Part shown: in pieces, positions 11,301 through 20,217 of the stretch | How positions within the stretch are numbered: position 1 is the first letter of the stretch | How the letters are laid out: every line of letters begins with the position of its first letter | Source: a virus | Reading direction: 5' to 3' (one strand) | Virus record (IMG/VR): IMGVR_UViG_3300021368_001471 | Location: 1 to 51,018 of that record | Length of the DNA: 51,018 nt | Made by a program: the position numbers and the translations under genes | The notes under the pieces: model-generated | Seen by the model: only the letters and a program-made list of their open reading frames with translations | Told to the model about the DNA's origin: nothing | Databases searched by the model: none

Positions 11301-14300
11301 GAGCATCTGATACTCTTGACTTTAGACCCAGAGTTGCCACATTTGATCCTGGAACTGCTACTAGATCTCCCTTTGATTTCAATTCTAGATCTTTCGCAAG
11401 TCAACCAAAACTTCTGTTGGCTGCAAATGAAAGTTCTATCATTGGATATACATTCTATGCACCTAGAATTGACAGACTTTATTTGAATAAGACTGGTCAG
11501 TTTGTATATGTTGAGGGTGTACCTGATAGAACACCTAAGGCACCAGAGAAAGATGGTGATTCCATGCTGATTGCTAATATCAGCATGCCTGCATATCTCT
11601 ATAACACAGAGACCGTAAGAATCTCTAGTGTTGATAATAGAAGATATACGATGCGTGACATCGGTAATTTGGAAGATAGAATTGATGCACTGGAAGAAGT
11701 AACAGCACTGAACCTGTTGGAAGTTGAAACACAGTCTCTGCAAGTTCAAGATGCTACTGGTCTGAATAGATTTAAGTCTGGTTTCTTTGTTGATAACTTT
11801 GCAACCACTGACTTTATTGATGACAGAACTGTGATGCTGCCAGAAGATGGTATTCTGAGACCATTCCGTGATGCAACAACACTGACAGGTTTGCTGTCAC
11901 CTAAGACTAGTGTTCCTGACAATGAGTTGGATCTTGCTGTTGACTATGATCTGCTTGATTCTAATGTCAAGAAGACTGGCAATGTAGTAACTTTGGACTA
12001 CACTGAGAAGCAATATATTTCTCAACCACATGCAACTAAAGTTGAGAACGTAAACCCATTTGATGTTGTTCTCTACAATGGTAGTGTTAGTCTGAATCCA
12101 CAGTCTGACTTCTGGGTAGTTAATCGTTGGGCTGGTGGCATCACACTTAATGCTGCAGCAGGTGGTAGACAAGGTGGTTTTGGTTTCGTAAGAACTGTCA
12201 GCAACGTTGCTGATCGTTTCATGAGATCTAGAAACGTTCACTTCTTCTCTGTTGGTCTGAAACCATATACCAGATACTATCAGTTCCTTGATGGAAATGG
12301 TGAAGTTGACGTTGTACCCAAACTTCTTGAAGTTGAGAATGTAACCAGTGTATTTGAAGTTGGAGAAACTGTTGTCGGATCTATTGATGGAACAGATCTT
12401 TGTAGTTTTAGAATTGCAAGACCAGATCACAAGGAAGGTCCTTTTGCAACACCCACAACTTCCTATACGATCAACCCATACGACAATACAACAACCCTAC
12501 CTACATCCTATTCTGTAGCATCTACTGTTCTGAACGTAGATACCAGAGCAATGGCTGCTGAAGCACAAGGTGCATATTCGGGTAGAGTCGAAGTTGGAAT
12601 GAGACTGAGAGGACTGAATAGTGGTGCTCAGGCAGATGTATCTGACGTAAGATTAGTCAGTGATAATGGTGGTGATTTGCTGGGATGCTTCTTTATCAGA
12701 AACCCCAATGCAAGTCCTGCACCTGACGTAAGAATTACCACAGGAACTAAGGAGTACAAACTCACTAATAGTCCCACCAATGCAGAACCTCTGCCAGGTA
12801 GTAAGTTAATCTCTACCGCAGAAACCAATTACACTGCTAATGGTAGAATTATCACCAGACAGAGTGTAAGAGTTAACTTCGTTGATCCTCTGGCACAGTC
12901 CTTCCTTGTTGAAGATGAAGGTGCATTCATCACATCTGTTGATGTATTCTTCGGCAACAAAGATCCTGGTAACATTCCTGTTGAAGTACAAATTCGCACC
13001 ATGGAGTTGGGTACTCCAACAACTACTCTTGTGTCTCCTGATGCTAGAGTCCTTGTTAAACCATCTGAGATCACAACATCCAGAGACGGAACCGTTGCGA
13101 CTAATATTAAGTTCCCATCACCAATCTATCTCGAACCAAACCTAGAGTATGCTTTAGTTCTTCTTGCTGACACCGATCAGTATGAAGTATGGATTGCAGA
13201 AATGGGTCAGAAGACTGTCAATGCAAGTCAACTTCCTGCTGCTACTGGTGTTGTATACAGTGCTCAGTATTCTCTTGGATCTCTGTTCAAGTCTCAGAAT
13301 GGATCCATCTGGAATGCTTCTCAATATGAGGATATGACATTCAAGTTATATCGTGCATCCTTCTCTTCTACCGCAGGAACTGCTTATTTCTATAATCCTA
13401 AGTTGGATACAAGTAACAGTGGTACAAGAATTCTTGATGAGGATCCCATTGAAACTTATCCCAAGAAACTCACTGTTGGTATTGAAACATTTGCCAATGG
13501 TCACACAGGTATTACCACACTGGCAATTGGTAGAAAGGTAACTTCTGCTTCTAAGGGTTATACATATGGATTCGTTGAGCAGCAAGGTGGACCAGCAGCT
13601 GCTGGTGGATGTGGTGTTATGACAGGTGGTAGTGCATATGGCACACCATCGAACCCCGTAGGCACCTACAACATCACTGGAAATGGAACTGGACTAACTC
13701 TTAACGTTACTCAGGCAAGTGGCAGTGTAACTGCTGTTTCCGTTGCCTCTTCAGGTTCTGGATACGTACCTGGTGATACTGTTGGAATTCTTACCGCTGG
13801 CATGGGTAATGCTGGATCTGGTGCAGTTATCAACGTTGAATCTCTCTGGGGTATCGATACCCTGTATCTGACAAATGTTCAGGGTGAAGGTTTCTCTGTT
13901 GGTGCTGGACTCTCTTACTTCGATAGTGGGACTCCAGTTGCATCTAACAATGAAGTTACTTCCAGTGCTATCACAGGTGGTAGTATTAATGATGGAACAT
14001 GGTTTAGTGTCAACCACTACAATCATGGCATGTATGCCGACAATAACAAGGTAGAACTTGCCAAGATCAAACCAAACACACCATTCAATCTTCTTTCTGG
14101 AAATCTGGGTGTTGATGATAATATCATCTCTCTTGCCAGCACTACAGGTCTGGATACATTTGAAGGACTTGCAGTTGGTGCAGCAAACACTGGTTATCTG
14201 GTAGTCAATGATGAAATCATTTCCTACGATCAGGTTGGTGTTGGTTCTATTAGTGTTCTTGCAAGAGGTGTTGATAGTTCCTTAACTATTGCTCATCAGA

Positions 14301-15325
14301 CAAATGATAGAGCACAGAAGTATGAGTTGAACGGTGTATCTCTCAGAAGAGTCAACAAGACTCATGACATGGGATCACTTGATAGAACCATTGATCAATA
14401 CTATCTGCAAATTGATAGATCTAATAGAAACACAGATGACAATGCATCTGCTGAACCACAACTTTCGTTCAACACAAATGCTCTGGTTGGTGGAGCACAA
14501 ATTGAAGCATCTCAGAATGTTCAGTTCAACTACATTGCACCAAACTTCAGTCTGGTTACTCCTGGAGAAACAAGTGCAACTGCTACAATCAGAACTGTAT
14601 CTGGTACAAGTGTAAATGGCACTGAAGTCTCCTTCCTTGATCAAGGATATGAGGCAATTGGTATTAACACGGTCAATGAACTGAGAACACCAAGACTGAT
14701 CGCATCTAAGGTAAATGAAGATGCCAGAACCACCAGTCTGCCACGTAATAAGTCCTTCACCATGGGTGTAGAATTCAGCAGCAATACTGAATATTTGTCA
14801 CCAATCATTCACCTGGATACAACACAACTGGAACTGTATTCCAACAGAATTGACAATCCAACGATGGATTATCCAAATGATGCTAGAGTCAAGTCCAATG
14901 AAGATGATCCACATTCTGCAATCTACATCTCCGAGAGAGTAAATCTACGTCAACCTGCAACTGCATTGAGAGTTCTTCTCACTGCCGTAAGACCAGCTGC
15001 TTCTGACTTCAGAGTTCTCTATAAGTTGATTAGAGCAGATTCTAGTGAGATTGATCAGTCCTACTCGATGTTCCCTGGATATGAAAATCTGAGAGACAAT
15101 GATGGTGATGGATTCGGTGATGAAGTAATTGATCCTACAAAGAATAATGGTCATTCCGATATTCTTGTTCCACCAAGTCTCACAACTGAGGACTATCTCG
15201 AATATCAGTTCACTGCTGATAACCTGGAACAGTTCACTGGATATGTTATTAAGGTTGTTGCCACTACAACAAACCAGTCCGATATCCCAACATTCCAAGA
15301 TATTAGAACACTGGCATTTGCATGA
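8303..15325 (+). CDS. Giant virion structural protein, DUF4815-type
   Basis: 2340 residues. The N-terminus (NPYYDDFDPDKDYYRVLFKP, then PIQARELTTLQSILQNQIE) is the hallmark of the DUF4815 family that I recall from marine T4-like phages, usually annotated as a tail or fibre structural protein. A VENVNPFDVVLYNG segment in the middle also fits that family. Further along are a poly-Gly stretch (near residue 425), a GSGYVPGDTV beta repeat (near 1815) and an Asp-rich DNDGDGFGDE loop near residue 2265 that could bind calcium. It starts 4 bases after gp8 and precedes small fibre-region genes, so a baseplate or fibre role is likely. A possible internal late promoter (8196-8203) lies in the end of gp8. 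Confidence 0.85.
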   Translation: MPQQTNLNVNPYYDDFDPDKDYYRVLFKPGFPIQARELTTLQSILQNQIESFGSHIFKEGSIVIPGNVVYDDQFYAVEIDATHQGGDVSLYIDNFVGKRIVGQESNVTAQVLHVISQNESERGNITLYVKFIDSGNTNTFASFTDGENLETLEAVDYGTTTIPVGNTFATCIAENANSIGAAAHIGDGIMFLRGTFVRVSKQTLLLEQYSNTPSYRVGLVINETISTIKDDASLYDNAKGFSNYTAPGADRLQIELVLGKKSVSDTTDVNFIELLRLENGKIRKIIKNTDYNIIRDYLAKRTFDESGDYSVRDFELDIFNSLNDRLGNNGLYFANQSTFEGNTPTDDLACLKVGPGLAYVKGFDVEKNGTTIIDVNKPRETKEVKTSAVDFEMGNLVKINHVTGVPQFKSSVQLFDRRRAGGGGGQGNQIGEARVYAVKAETAVGIVTASSTFDCYLYDVQTYTRLNVNSNLSGAELPESSYIKGLSSGATGYATTVGTGSSQMYLRQTSGSFIQGEAISINGISITPRTVTTVKEYGASDVRMVFQDTSAVAGFNTDFQADTSLDFRVPVNFSVADTLTISNTGATTSAGNNFANFKVGDIVRYQKQSSTVPTFNRVATVAADGLSMTLAAVASVNGVCDGTLPSGTIEVQFTTGKSRIQNEGEGHLYAQLDDGNIATVDFEGSDLKAVVQITGKTTNGSGVMTLSASDVTGLTDVLFEAFDEERYSVVYSNGNIEPLRESQVSISSNVVTISGLRNSQSNVAVTATIRKTAIQNKQKVYNRVSSAEITRSKYSSSGSNANTSINDGLTQSNFFGLRVQDKEICLNVPDVANVFAVYQSIDENAVTLDTATFFTNADINDSVILGENLIGNDSGTIAKVVTKAANQITFVYLNQNRFRTQENVRFQESNVFAQISAITPGRYSDITNRFNLDKGQKDQYYDYSRLVRKDGYPEPSRRITVIHDNYTVPSNDEGDIFTVGSYDGERFGMDVPNIGPNLVRASDTLDFRPRVATFDPGTATRSPFDFNSRSFASQPKLLLAANESSIIGYTFYAPRIDRLYLNKTGQFVYVEGVPDRTPKAPEKDGDSMLIANISMPAYLYNTETVRISSVDNRRYTMRDIGNLEDRIDALEEVTALNLLEVETQSLQVQDATGLNRFKSGFFVDNFATTDFIDDRTVMLPEDGILRPFRDATTLTGLLSPKTSVPDNELDLAVDYDLLDSNVKKTGNVVTLDYTEKQYISQPHATKVENVNPFDVVLYNGSVSLNPQSDFWVVNRWAGGITLNAAAGGRQGGFGFVRTVSNVADRFMRSRNVHFFSVGLKPYTRYYQFLDGNGEVDVVPKLLEVENVTSVFEVGETVVGSIDGTDLCSFRIARPDHKEGPFATPTTSYTINPYDNTTTLPTSYSVASTVLNVDTRAMAAEAQGAYSGRVEVGMRLRGLNSGAQADVSDVRLVSDNGGDLLGCFFIRNPNASPAPDVRITTGTKEYKLTNSPTNAEPLPGSKLISTAETNYTANGRIITRQSVRVNFVDPLAQSFLVEDEGAFITSVDVFFGNKDPGNIPVEVQIRTMELGTPTTTLVSPDARVLVKPSEITTSRDGTVATNIKFPSPIYLEPNLEYALVLLADTDQYEVWIAEMGQKTVNASQLPAATGVVYSAQYSLGSLFKSQNGSIWNASQYEDMTFKLYRASFSSTAGTAYFYNPKLDTSNSGTRILDEDPIETYPKKLTVGIETFANGHTGITTLAIGRKVTSASKGYTYGFVEQQGGPAAAGGCGVMTGGSAYGTPSNPVGTYNITGNGTGLTLNVTQASGSVTAVSVASSGSGYVPGDTVGILTAGMGNAGSGAVINVESLWGIDTLYLTNVQGEGFSVGAGLSYFDSGTPVASNNEVTSSAITGGSINDGTWFSVNHYNHGMYADNNKVELAKIKPNTPFNLLSGNLGVDDNIISLASTTGLDTFEGLAVGAANTGYLVVNDEIISYDQVGVGSISVLARGVDSSLTIAHQTNDRAQKYELNGVSLRRVNKTHDMGSLDRTIDQYYLQIDRSNRNTDDNASAEPQLSFNTNALVGGAQIEASQNVQFNYIAPNFSLVTPGETSATATIRTVSGTSVNGTEVSFLDQGYEAIGINTVNELRTPRLIASKVNEDARTTSLPRNKSFTMGVEFSSNTEYLSPIIHLDTTQLELYSNRIDNPTMDYPNDARVKSNEDDPHSAIYISERVNLRQPATALRVLLTAVRPAASDFRVLYKLIRADSSEIDQSYSMFPGYENLRDNDGDGFGDEVIDPTKNNGHSDILVPPSLTTEDYLEYQFTADNLEQFTGYVIKVVATTTNQSDIPTFQDIRTLAFA

Positions 15326-15537
15326 TAAAAGTAGAAGGGTTTCAGAATCTCTATAGAGATCCTAAGACCAATGCGATCGTGAATACTGATGAACGGGGGT
15401 ACAAAGAGTACCTCCGTCAGAAATCTATTAGGATGAAACAGAAAACACATAATGAGAATTTAGAGACTCAAGTTGATTCTCTCCAAAAAGAACTGACAGA
15501 ACTGAAAGAATTAGTACAAGACTTACTTTCGAGATAA
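15322..15537 (+). CDS. Small coiled-coil protein
   Basis: 71 residues, starting in the ATGA overlap with the previous stop, which suggests translational coupling. The N-terminal half contains GFQNLYRDPKTNAIVN and EYLRQKSIRMKQK. The C-terminal half (residues 45-70) is a leucine heptad pattern likely to form a coiled coil. I recognise it only as a conserved small gene next to large virion genes of cyanophages. A baseplate or assembly role is inference. The next late promoter overlaps its stop codon. Confidence 0.65.
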   Translation: MIKVEGFQNLYRDPKTNAIVNTDERGYKEYLRQKSIRMKQKTHNENLETQVDSLQKELTELKELVQDLLSR

Positions 15538-15540
15538 ATA
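15533..15540 (+). promoter_or_regulatory. Late promoter GATAAATA
   Basis: GATAAATA overlapping the stop of the coiled-coil gene, ending 23 bases before the start at 15564. It would transcribe the small fibre-region genes and the large fibre. Confidence 0.65.
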
Positions 15541-15563
15541 CCACATAGGGTGCTTATAGGTAA

Positions 15564-15902
15564 ATGTCGGCAGTATACGTTACAAACTTATCGATACAGC
15601 AAGGCGTGAATTTTGAGCAGGCATTCACATTAGCTGACACAAACTCTGATGCTGCTTTGGACTTGACGGGTTATGGACATAGTGCGCAAATAAGAAAACA
15701 TTTTCTTGCAACTACCAGTACTCCTTTCTTTACTACTTCTACAACATTGACAGATGGTATTATCACTGTCTCGATGGGATCCTCATTGACATCTACTCTC
15801 AAACCAGGTAGATACGTATATGACTTGGTGATCGAAAACGCAGGAACTAAAACGAGAGCAGTGGAGGGAACGGTCCTTGTTAGAGGAGGAGTAACTAGGT
15901 AA
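15564..15902 (+). CDS. Small beta-rich virion-region protein
   Basis: 112 residues. Visible features are an N-terminal GVNFEQAFTLAD segment followed by DLTGYGHSAQIRKH, a SMGSSLTSTLKPGRYVYDL core and a closing VEGTVLVRGGVTR. This layout (LTGxxxxxQIR, then LxPGxYxYDLxI, then GxxxVxxxVT) is familiar from small beta-sandwich phage proteins of baseplate or fibre regions. The stop overlaps the next start (TAATG at 15900-15904). I do not recognise a specific function; a virion role follows from position. Confidence 0.65.
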   Translation: MSAVYVTNLSIQQGVNFEQAFTLADTNSDAALDLTGYGHSAQIRKHFLATTSTPFFTTSTTLTDGIITVSMGSSLTSTLKPGRYVYDLVIENAGTKTRAVEGTVLVRGGVTR

Positions 15903-16117
15903 TGGCAAACATAAAGGTACGTGTAGGCCAACAAAATGCAGTCAAGGTATTAACAACAGGTGCAATAAGTGGTGGTGGAGGAGGTTCCCTTGCTACACTT
16001 TCTGATGTTGTTATCAACTCATTGGCAGATGATCAAGTTTTAAACTATGATGCTGCAACTCAGAGATGGGTGAATACATCAACAGTTGCTGCTGATGTAG
16101 ACGGAGGTGTATTCTAA
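15902..16117 (+). CDS. Short fibre-like protein
   Basis: 71 residues, overlapping both neighbours through TAATG. It contains a glycine run (residues 24-29), followed by LATLSDVVINSLADDQVLNY and AATQRWVNTS. That motif (LxDVxxxxLxxxQVLxYDxxTxxWVN) is a recurrent linker or adhesin unit of phage tail fibres, here standing as a separate small gene. It is probably a fibre accessory or connector; this is inferred from motif and position. Confidence 0.65.
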   Translation: MANIKVRVGQQNAVKVLTTGAISGGGGGSLATLSDVVINSLADDQVLNYDAATQRWVNTSTVAADVDGGVF

Positions 16118-19100
16118 TGCCATCTCAGATTAGGATAAAAAGAACGTTTGGTACAGGTTTACCACAGGTTGCACCAGTAGGAAGTGGTGTATCCCATGGT
16201 GAATTTGTATACGTATACGACACTAATAATATTGGTGCCGGTGGTACATTTAGAAAGCTTTATATTGGTGACGGACCTGCAGGTGTAAGTTCCTTACCTT
16301 CTCCTGTAGGTGGTCAATACTACATGGAGAGACTTCCTTCCGACTTGACGGAAGAAGGTGTCTTAATTCCTAGGAAAGTTCTGTCTACAAATGACCAAGG
16401 AGTCATTGATAGAATTCGTGTCAGTAATGGTATAGATGTTACTGGTCTGTCAACATTCAGAAATGATCTGGAAGTTGAGGGTGATGTAATTGTCGGTGGT
16501 GCCGTTAGTTTCGTTGGCATCTCCACATTCTCTGATATTCAGGTATCTGGAACAGCAACAGTTAATGGATCTGTATCTGTTGGATCTAACTTTGTTGCTC
16601 CAACTGCATATATCAGTGTTGGTCTTGCAACTAATTTTGCAATCACCAATCTTAGATCGCAGATTGGTATCATTACAAATGCATTCATCAATGTAGGTGT
16701 AATCACATCTTTGGTAGGCACTGCCGCAACAATCACAACGATTGATGCCAATGCTGCAGACATCGTAACTGCTACGATTGGTAGTGGTATCGTAACTGAT
16801 ATTCAAGTATCTGGTGCATCCACATTCACTGGGATTGCTACATTCCAAGGTGATGTATATGTCAGTGGTGACTTGAACGTCACTGGAGATATTCAATATG
16901 ATGAAGTAAAAGGTAGAAATTTAGATATCAGTGGTGTTGGTACTATTGCCAACTTCAATAGTGGTCTTGGCACCATTACAACACTGCATTCACCATCAGC
17001 ATATATCAATGCTGGTGTCATTACATCGATTACTGGCACAGCAGCAACAATTACTACGATTGATGCTAATCTGATTGATGCTCTGACAGCAAATATCGTA
17101 GCAGGTGTTGTCACATCACTTACTGGTACTGCAGCAACAATCACAACATTAGATACTGATCTGATTGATGCTCTGACAGCAAATATCGTAGCAGGTGTTA
17201 TAACCAGTCTGACTGCTGAAAATGCAGTTGTCTCTGGTATTCTCACTGGAACTACATTTGATAGTGAAACAGCAACCATCGATAATCTATCGGTTACTGG
17301 AACCACAACCACTGGTCAGTTAAATGTAACTGGTATTTCTACATTCCAAAATCATGTTCATCTTGGTGATAATGATGAACTCCGCATTGGTGATTCTAAT
17401 GATTTGAAACTCCTCCATAGTGGAGTACACTCAATCATTAGAGATGAAGGACAGGGTTCTCTCTTCGTTCAGGGAGATGCTGATGTAAGGATTACTGATG
17501 TTGGTGGTAATGAAGTATATGGACAATTTAACAAGAATAGTTCAGTAGATCTTTACTTTGATAACTCCAAGAAATTTGAAACCACCAATGAAGGTGTATT
17601 AGTTTCTGGAGGAACAACAACAGGAACTCTGAATGTATCTGGTGCCTCTACAATCACTGGTATTGCTACATTCCAGAATGATGTCTACATTGATGGTGAT
17701 CTGAATGTAACGGGTGATCTGGTTTATGATGAAGTTAGTGGTAGAAATATCAACATTAGTGGAATTTCAACCTTTAACTTGGTTGGTGCTAATATTGCTA
17801 CTTTCAACTCTGTAACTACAGATGATGCATTTATTCAGCAGGGTATTGTTACATCACTGACTGGCACATTCTCAACCATCACAAACATGGTTGCGACTGC
17901 GGCAACTATTGACCGACTTGATGTTCCAGTCAATCTTGATGTAGATGGTCATACAGAACTCGATAATGTCAATGCATCTGGCATTGTCACAATTGCGCAA
18001 TTAGCTGTAATTAATGAGTTTGATGTATATGATACTCAGGCAATCTTCCATAACAACGTTGTTATTTCTGGTAACCTGAGTGTTGCTGGTACGTTTGCCA
18101 ACGTTAACCAGGCAAACATCAACGTTGAAGCAAACAACATTATCATGGGTATCACCACTGATAGTGCTAATAATGACATCTCAAGTGACACCACGGCAAA
18201 TGGTGGTGGAATTGCAATTGCATCTACTGAAGGTTCACCTCTCGTCAACCTGACAGTCGCTGGTGTTACAACCACTGACATTCTTGACAATTATAAGCAA
18301 ATCATGTGGTTCAAGCACAACACTTTTGGTGTTGGAACTACTGATGCATTTATGACCAACTATGCAGTTGGTGTTGGATCCACTATGGTTCCAAATGATG
18401 TAAGACTGGCAACAGGATCTCATCATTTATATGATCGTAAGATTGTTACTCCAAACATCGATGTAACTGAGAACTTAGATGTAACTGGTATTACTACTGC
18501 TCTTAGATTCCAAAGTTACAGTGGTAACTCAAATAGTTTCTATGCTGGTTTTGAGGCAGGTTTAACATCAGATGCAAACTCAGATTACAACGTTGGTGTT
18601 GGATACAAAGCAGCATATGATCTAGTCAGCAGTGATCATAACGTTGCTGTTGGTGCCTTTGCCATATTTGGTTCAGCAAACAGTAATACGTTTGGTAATG
18701 CTGCCGTTGGTAGTTATGCTCTGCAGTACTTAACCACTGGTGACTATAATGTTGGAATGGGTTACTATGCAAATAGATGGGTAAGCACTGGTTTTGGTAA
18801 CATTGCTGTTGGTGCATTTGCTCAGGCATTTACTACTCTCACGGGTAGCTACAACTTATCTCTGGGTTACCAAGCTGGATATAAAATAACCAGTGCTAGT
18901 GGTAATGTCTTAGTTGGTGCATTTGCTGGTGATGAACTTGAAAGTGGAAGTTACAACACCTTTACTGGACATAGTGCAGGTGGTTCAACCAATAATAATC
19001 AAAACTACAATACATTTATTGGTGCGTATGCTGGTTTCAATTCAGATGAGTGTGATTACGTAACTGGACTTGGATATGGTGCTGGATATAATGCTGAAGG

Positions 19101-20217
19101 TGATTACTCTACATTCTTGGGTGCATATGCTGGATATGCAGCAGTTGATACTATAAACAGTGTTTATATTGGATATCAAGCAGGATATGATAGTGAAGGT
19201 GGGAATAATATTGCTTTAGGTTATAGAGCAATGTATGCGCACGATGGTGCGGGTACTCAAAATATTGCTATTGGATATGAGGCACTATATCAAGATGGTT
19301 CTAATAGTGCAGCAAACATTGGTATTGGATATCGTGCATTGTATGGTGAAACCACCACTACAGGTGATTACAACATTGCACTGGGATATGAGGCAGGTGA
19401 TGAAGTTACTACAGGTAGTGGAAACCTTCTGCTTGGTAATCAGGCAGGTGATAGTATCACTGCAGGTGGTTTCAACGTTGTTCTTACTGCTGGTAATTTT
19501 AGTACAGTTGATGTCAAAGATACAACTGGATGGGGACAACTTGTTATTGGTTCTGGATCCACTGCATGGATCACTGGTAATAACTCCTACAATGTTGGTA
19601 TTGGTACAGATGATGCCAATGCTAAGTTAGAAGTTCTTGGTGGTTCTATTATTGATGATCTCGTCGGCACTGCTGCTACGATCACTACATTGGATGTTCA
19701 GAATGGTGACATTCTAACTGCAACCATCGGTGCAGGTATCATCACTGATATTCAAGTATCTGGTGCTTCTACCGTAACTGGCATCGGCACATTCTTGAGT
19801 GATCTATTTGTTGGTGGTAATCTAAATGTTGCTGGTGACATCACCTATGATGAGGTAAATGGTAGGAATCTCAATATCACTGGTATTGCTACGATTGCCA
19901 ACATCGAACTGGGTGATGCTACAAATAACACAATAAATAGTAAGACGGGCGCACTTGTCTTAGACTCAGAGATTGGCAATAATGTTGCTATCAACACCCA
20001 CACAAATGTTGTTGGTTTCCTATCTGCTTCTGACGGTATTTACTATGATGCGGGTGACTTTGATGGTCCTAATGGAATTGCATACTTTGACACCACAGGA
20101 CTCTTAGTTAGCAGTGCTGCCACAACTGGTGGTATTACCACTTCAAATTATTTTGTAACATCCGATAGTGCCGGTGTTCCAGTCTGGACAAACGTATTTG
20201 ATGGAGGCTCATTCTAA
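16117..20217 (+). CDS. Large tail fibre with YadA-like head repeats
   Basis: 1366 residues. The N-terminus (PSQIRIKRTFGTGLP, then HGEFVYVYDTN and KLYIGDGPAG) is a fibre attachment-type domain. Residues 110-650 are repetitive beta segments with recurring GTAATITT, IQVSGAST and GDLNVTGD-x-x-YDEV-x-GRN units. Residues 807-1112 hold 18 tandem NxxxGxxAG-type repeats like the left-handed beta-roll of trimeric autotransporter heads. After NVGIGTDDANAKLEVLG the early repeat type returns, and the protein ends with a short globular part. No endosialidase-type chaperone domain is seen at the C-terminus. It is a probable trimeric receptor-binding fibre. The start overlaps the previous stop. Confidence 0.85.
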   Translation: MPSQIRIKRTFGTGLPQVAPVGSGVSHGEFVYVYDTNNIGAGGTFRKLYIGDGPAGVSSLPSPVGGQYYMERLPSDLTEEGVLIPRKVLSTNDQGVIDRIRVSNGIDVTGLSTFRNDLEVEGDVIVGGAVSFVGISTFSDIQVSGTATVNGSVSVGSNFVAPTAYISVGLATNFAITNLRSQIGIITNAFINVGVITSLVGTAATITTIDANAADIVTATIGSGIVTDIQVSGASTFTGIATFQGDVYVSGDLNVTGDIQYDEVKGRNLDISGVGTIANFNSGLGTITTLHSPSAYINAGVITSITGTAATITTIDANLIDALTANIVAGVVTSLTGTAATITTLDTDLIDALTANIVAGVITSLTAENAVVSGILTGTTFDSETATIDNLSVTGTTTTGQLNVTGISTFQNHVHLGDNDELRIGDSNDLKLLHSGVHSIIRDEGQGSLFVQGDADVRITDVGGNEVYGQFNKNSSVDLYFDNSKKFETTNEGVLVSGGTTTGTLNVSGASTITGIATFQNDVYIDGDLNVTGDLVYDEVSGRNINISGISTFNLVGANIATFNSVTTDDAFIQQGIVTSLTGTFSTITNMVATAATIDRLDVPVNLDVDGHTELDNVNASGIVTIAQLAVINEFDVYDTQAIFHNNVVISGNLSVAGTFANVNQANINVEANNIIMGITTDSANNDISSDTTANGGGIAIASTEGSPLVNLTVAGVTTTDILDNYKQIMWFKHNTFGVGTTDAFMTNYAVGVGSTMVPNDVRLATGSHHLYDRKIVTPNIDVTENLDVTGITTALRFQSYSGNSNSFYAGFEAGLTSDANSDYNVGVGYKAAYDLVSSDHNVAVGAFAIFGSANSNTFGNAAVGSYALQYLTTGDYNVGMGYYANRWVSTGFGNIAVGAFAQAFTTLTGSYNLSLGYQAGYKITSASGNVLVGAFAGDELESGSYNTFTGHSAGGSTNNNQNYNTFIGAYAGFNSDECDYVTGLGYGAGYNAEGDYSTFLGAYAGYAAVDTINSVYIGYQAGYDSEGGNNIALGYRAMYAHDGAGTQNIAIGYEALYQDGSNSAANIGIGYRALYGETTTTGDYNIALGYEAGDEVTTGSGNLLLGNQAGDSITAGGFNVVLTAGNFSTVDVKDTTGWGQLVIGSGSTAWITGNNSYNVGIGTDDANAKLEVLGGSIIDDLVGTAATITTLDVQNGDILTATIGAGIITDIQVSGASTVTGIGTFLSDLFVGGNLNVAGDITYDEVNGRNLNITGIATIANIELGDATNNTINSKTGALVLDSEIGNNVAINTHTNVVGFLSASDGIYYDAGDFDGPNGIAYFDTTGLLVSSAATTGGITTSNYFVTSDSAGVPVWTNVFDGGSF
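17069..17199 (+). repeat. Perfect direct repeat inside fibre gene
   Basis: Bases 17071-17109 and 17161-17199 are identical over 39 bases (41 counting two matching bases before each), with a 90-base period. They encode LIDALTANIVAGV twice. Exact DNA identity against the diverged surrounding repeats suggests recent duplication or gene conversion. Confidence 0.85.
18535..19452 (+). repeat. 18 tandem YadA-head-like protein repeats
   Basis: Residues 807-1112 of the fibre carry about 18 units averaging 17 residues with consensus Y/G-N-x-x-h-G-x-x-A-g-x, for example YNVGVGYKAAY, GNIAVGAFAQA, YNTFIGAYAGF and NNIALGYRAMY. This is the signature of the YadA-type left-handed parallel beta-roll. The repeats differ in length by a few residues through inserts between units. 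Confidence 0.8.
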
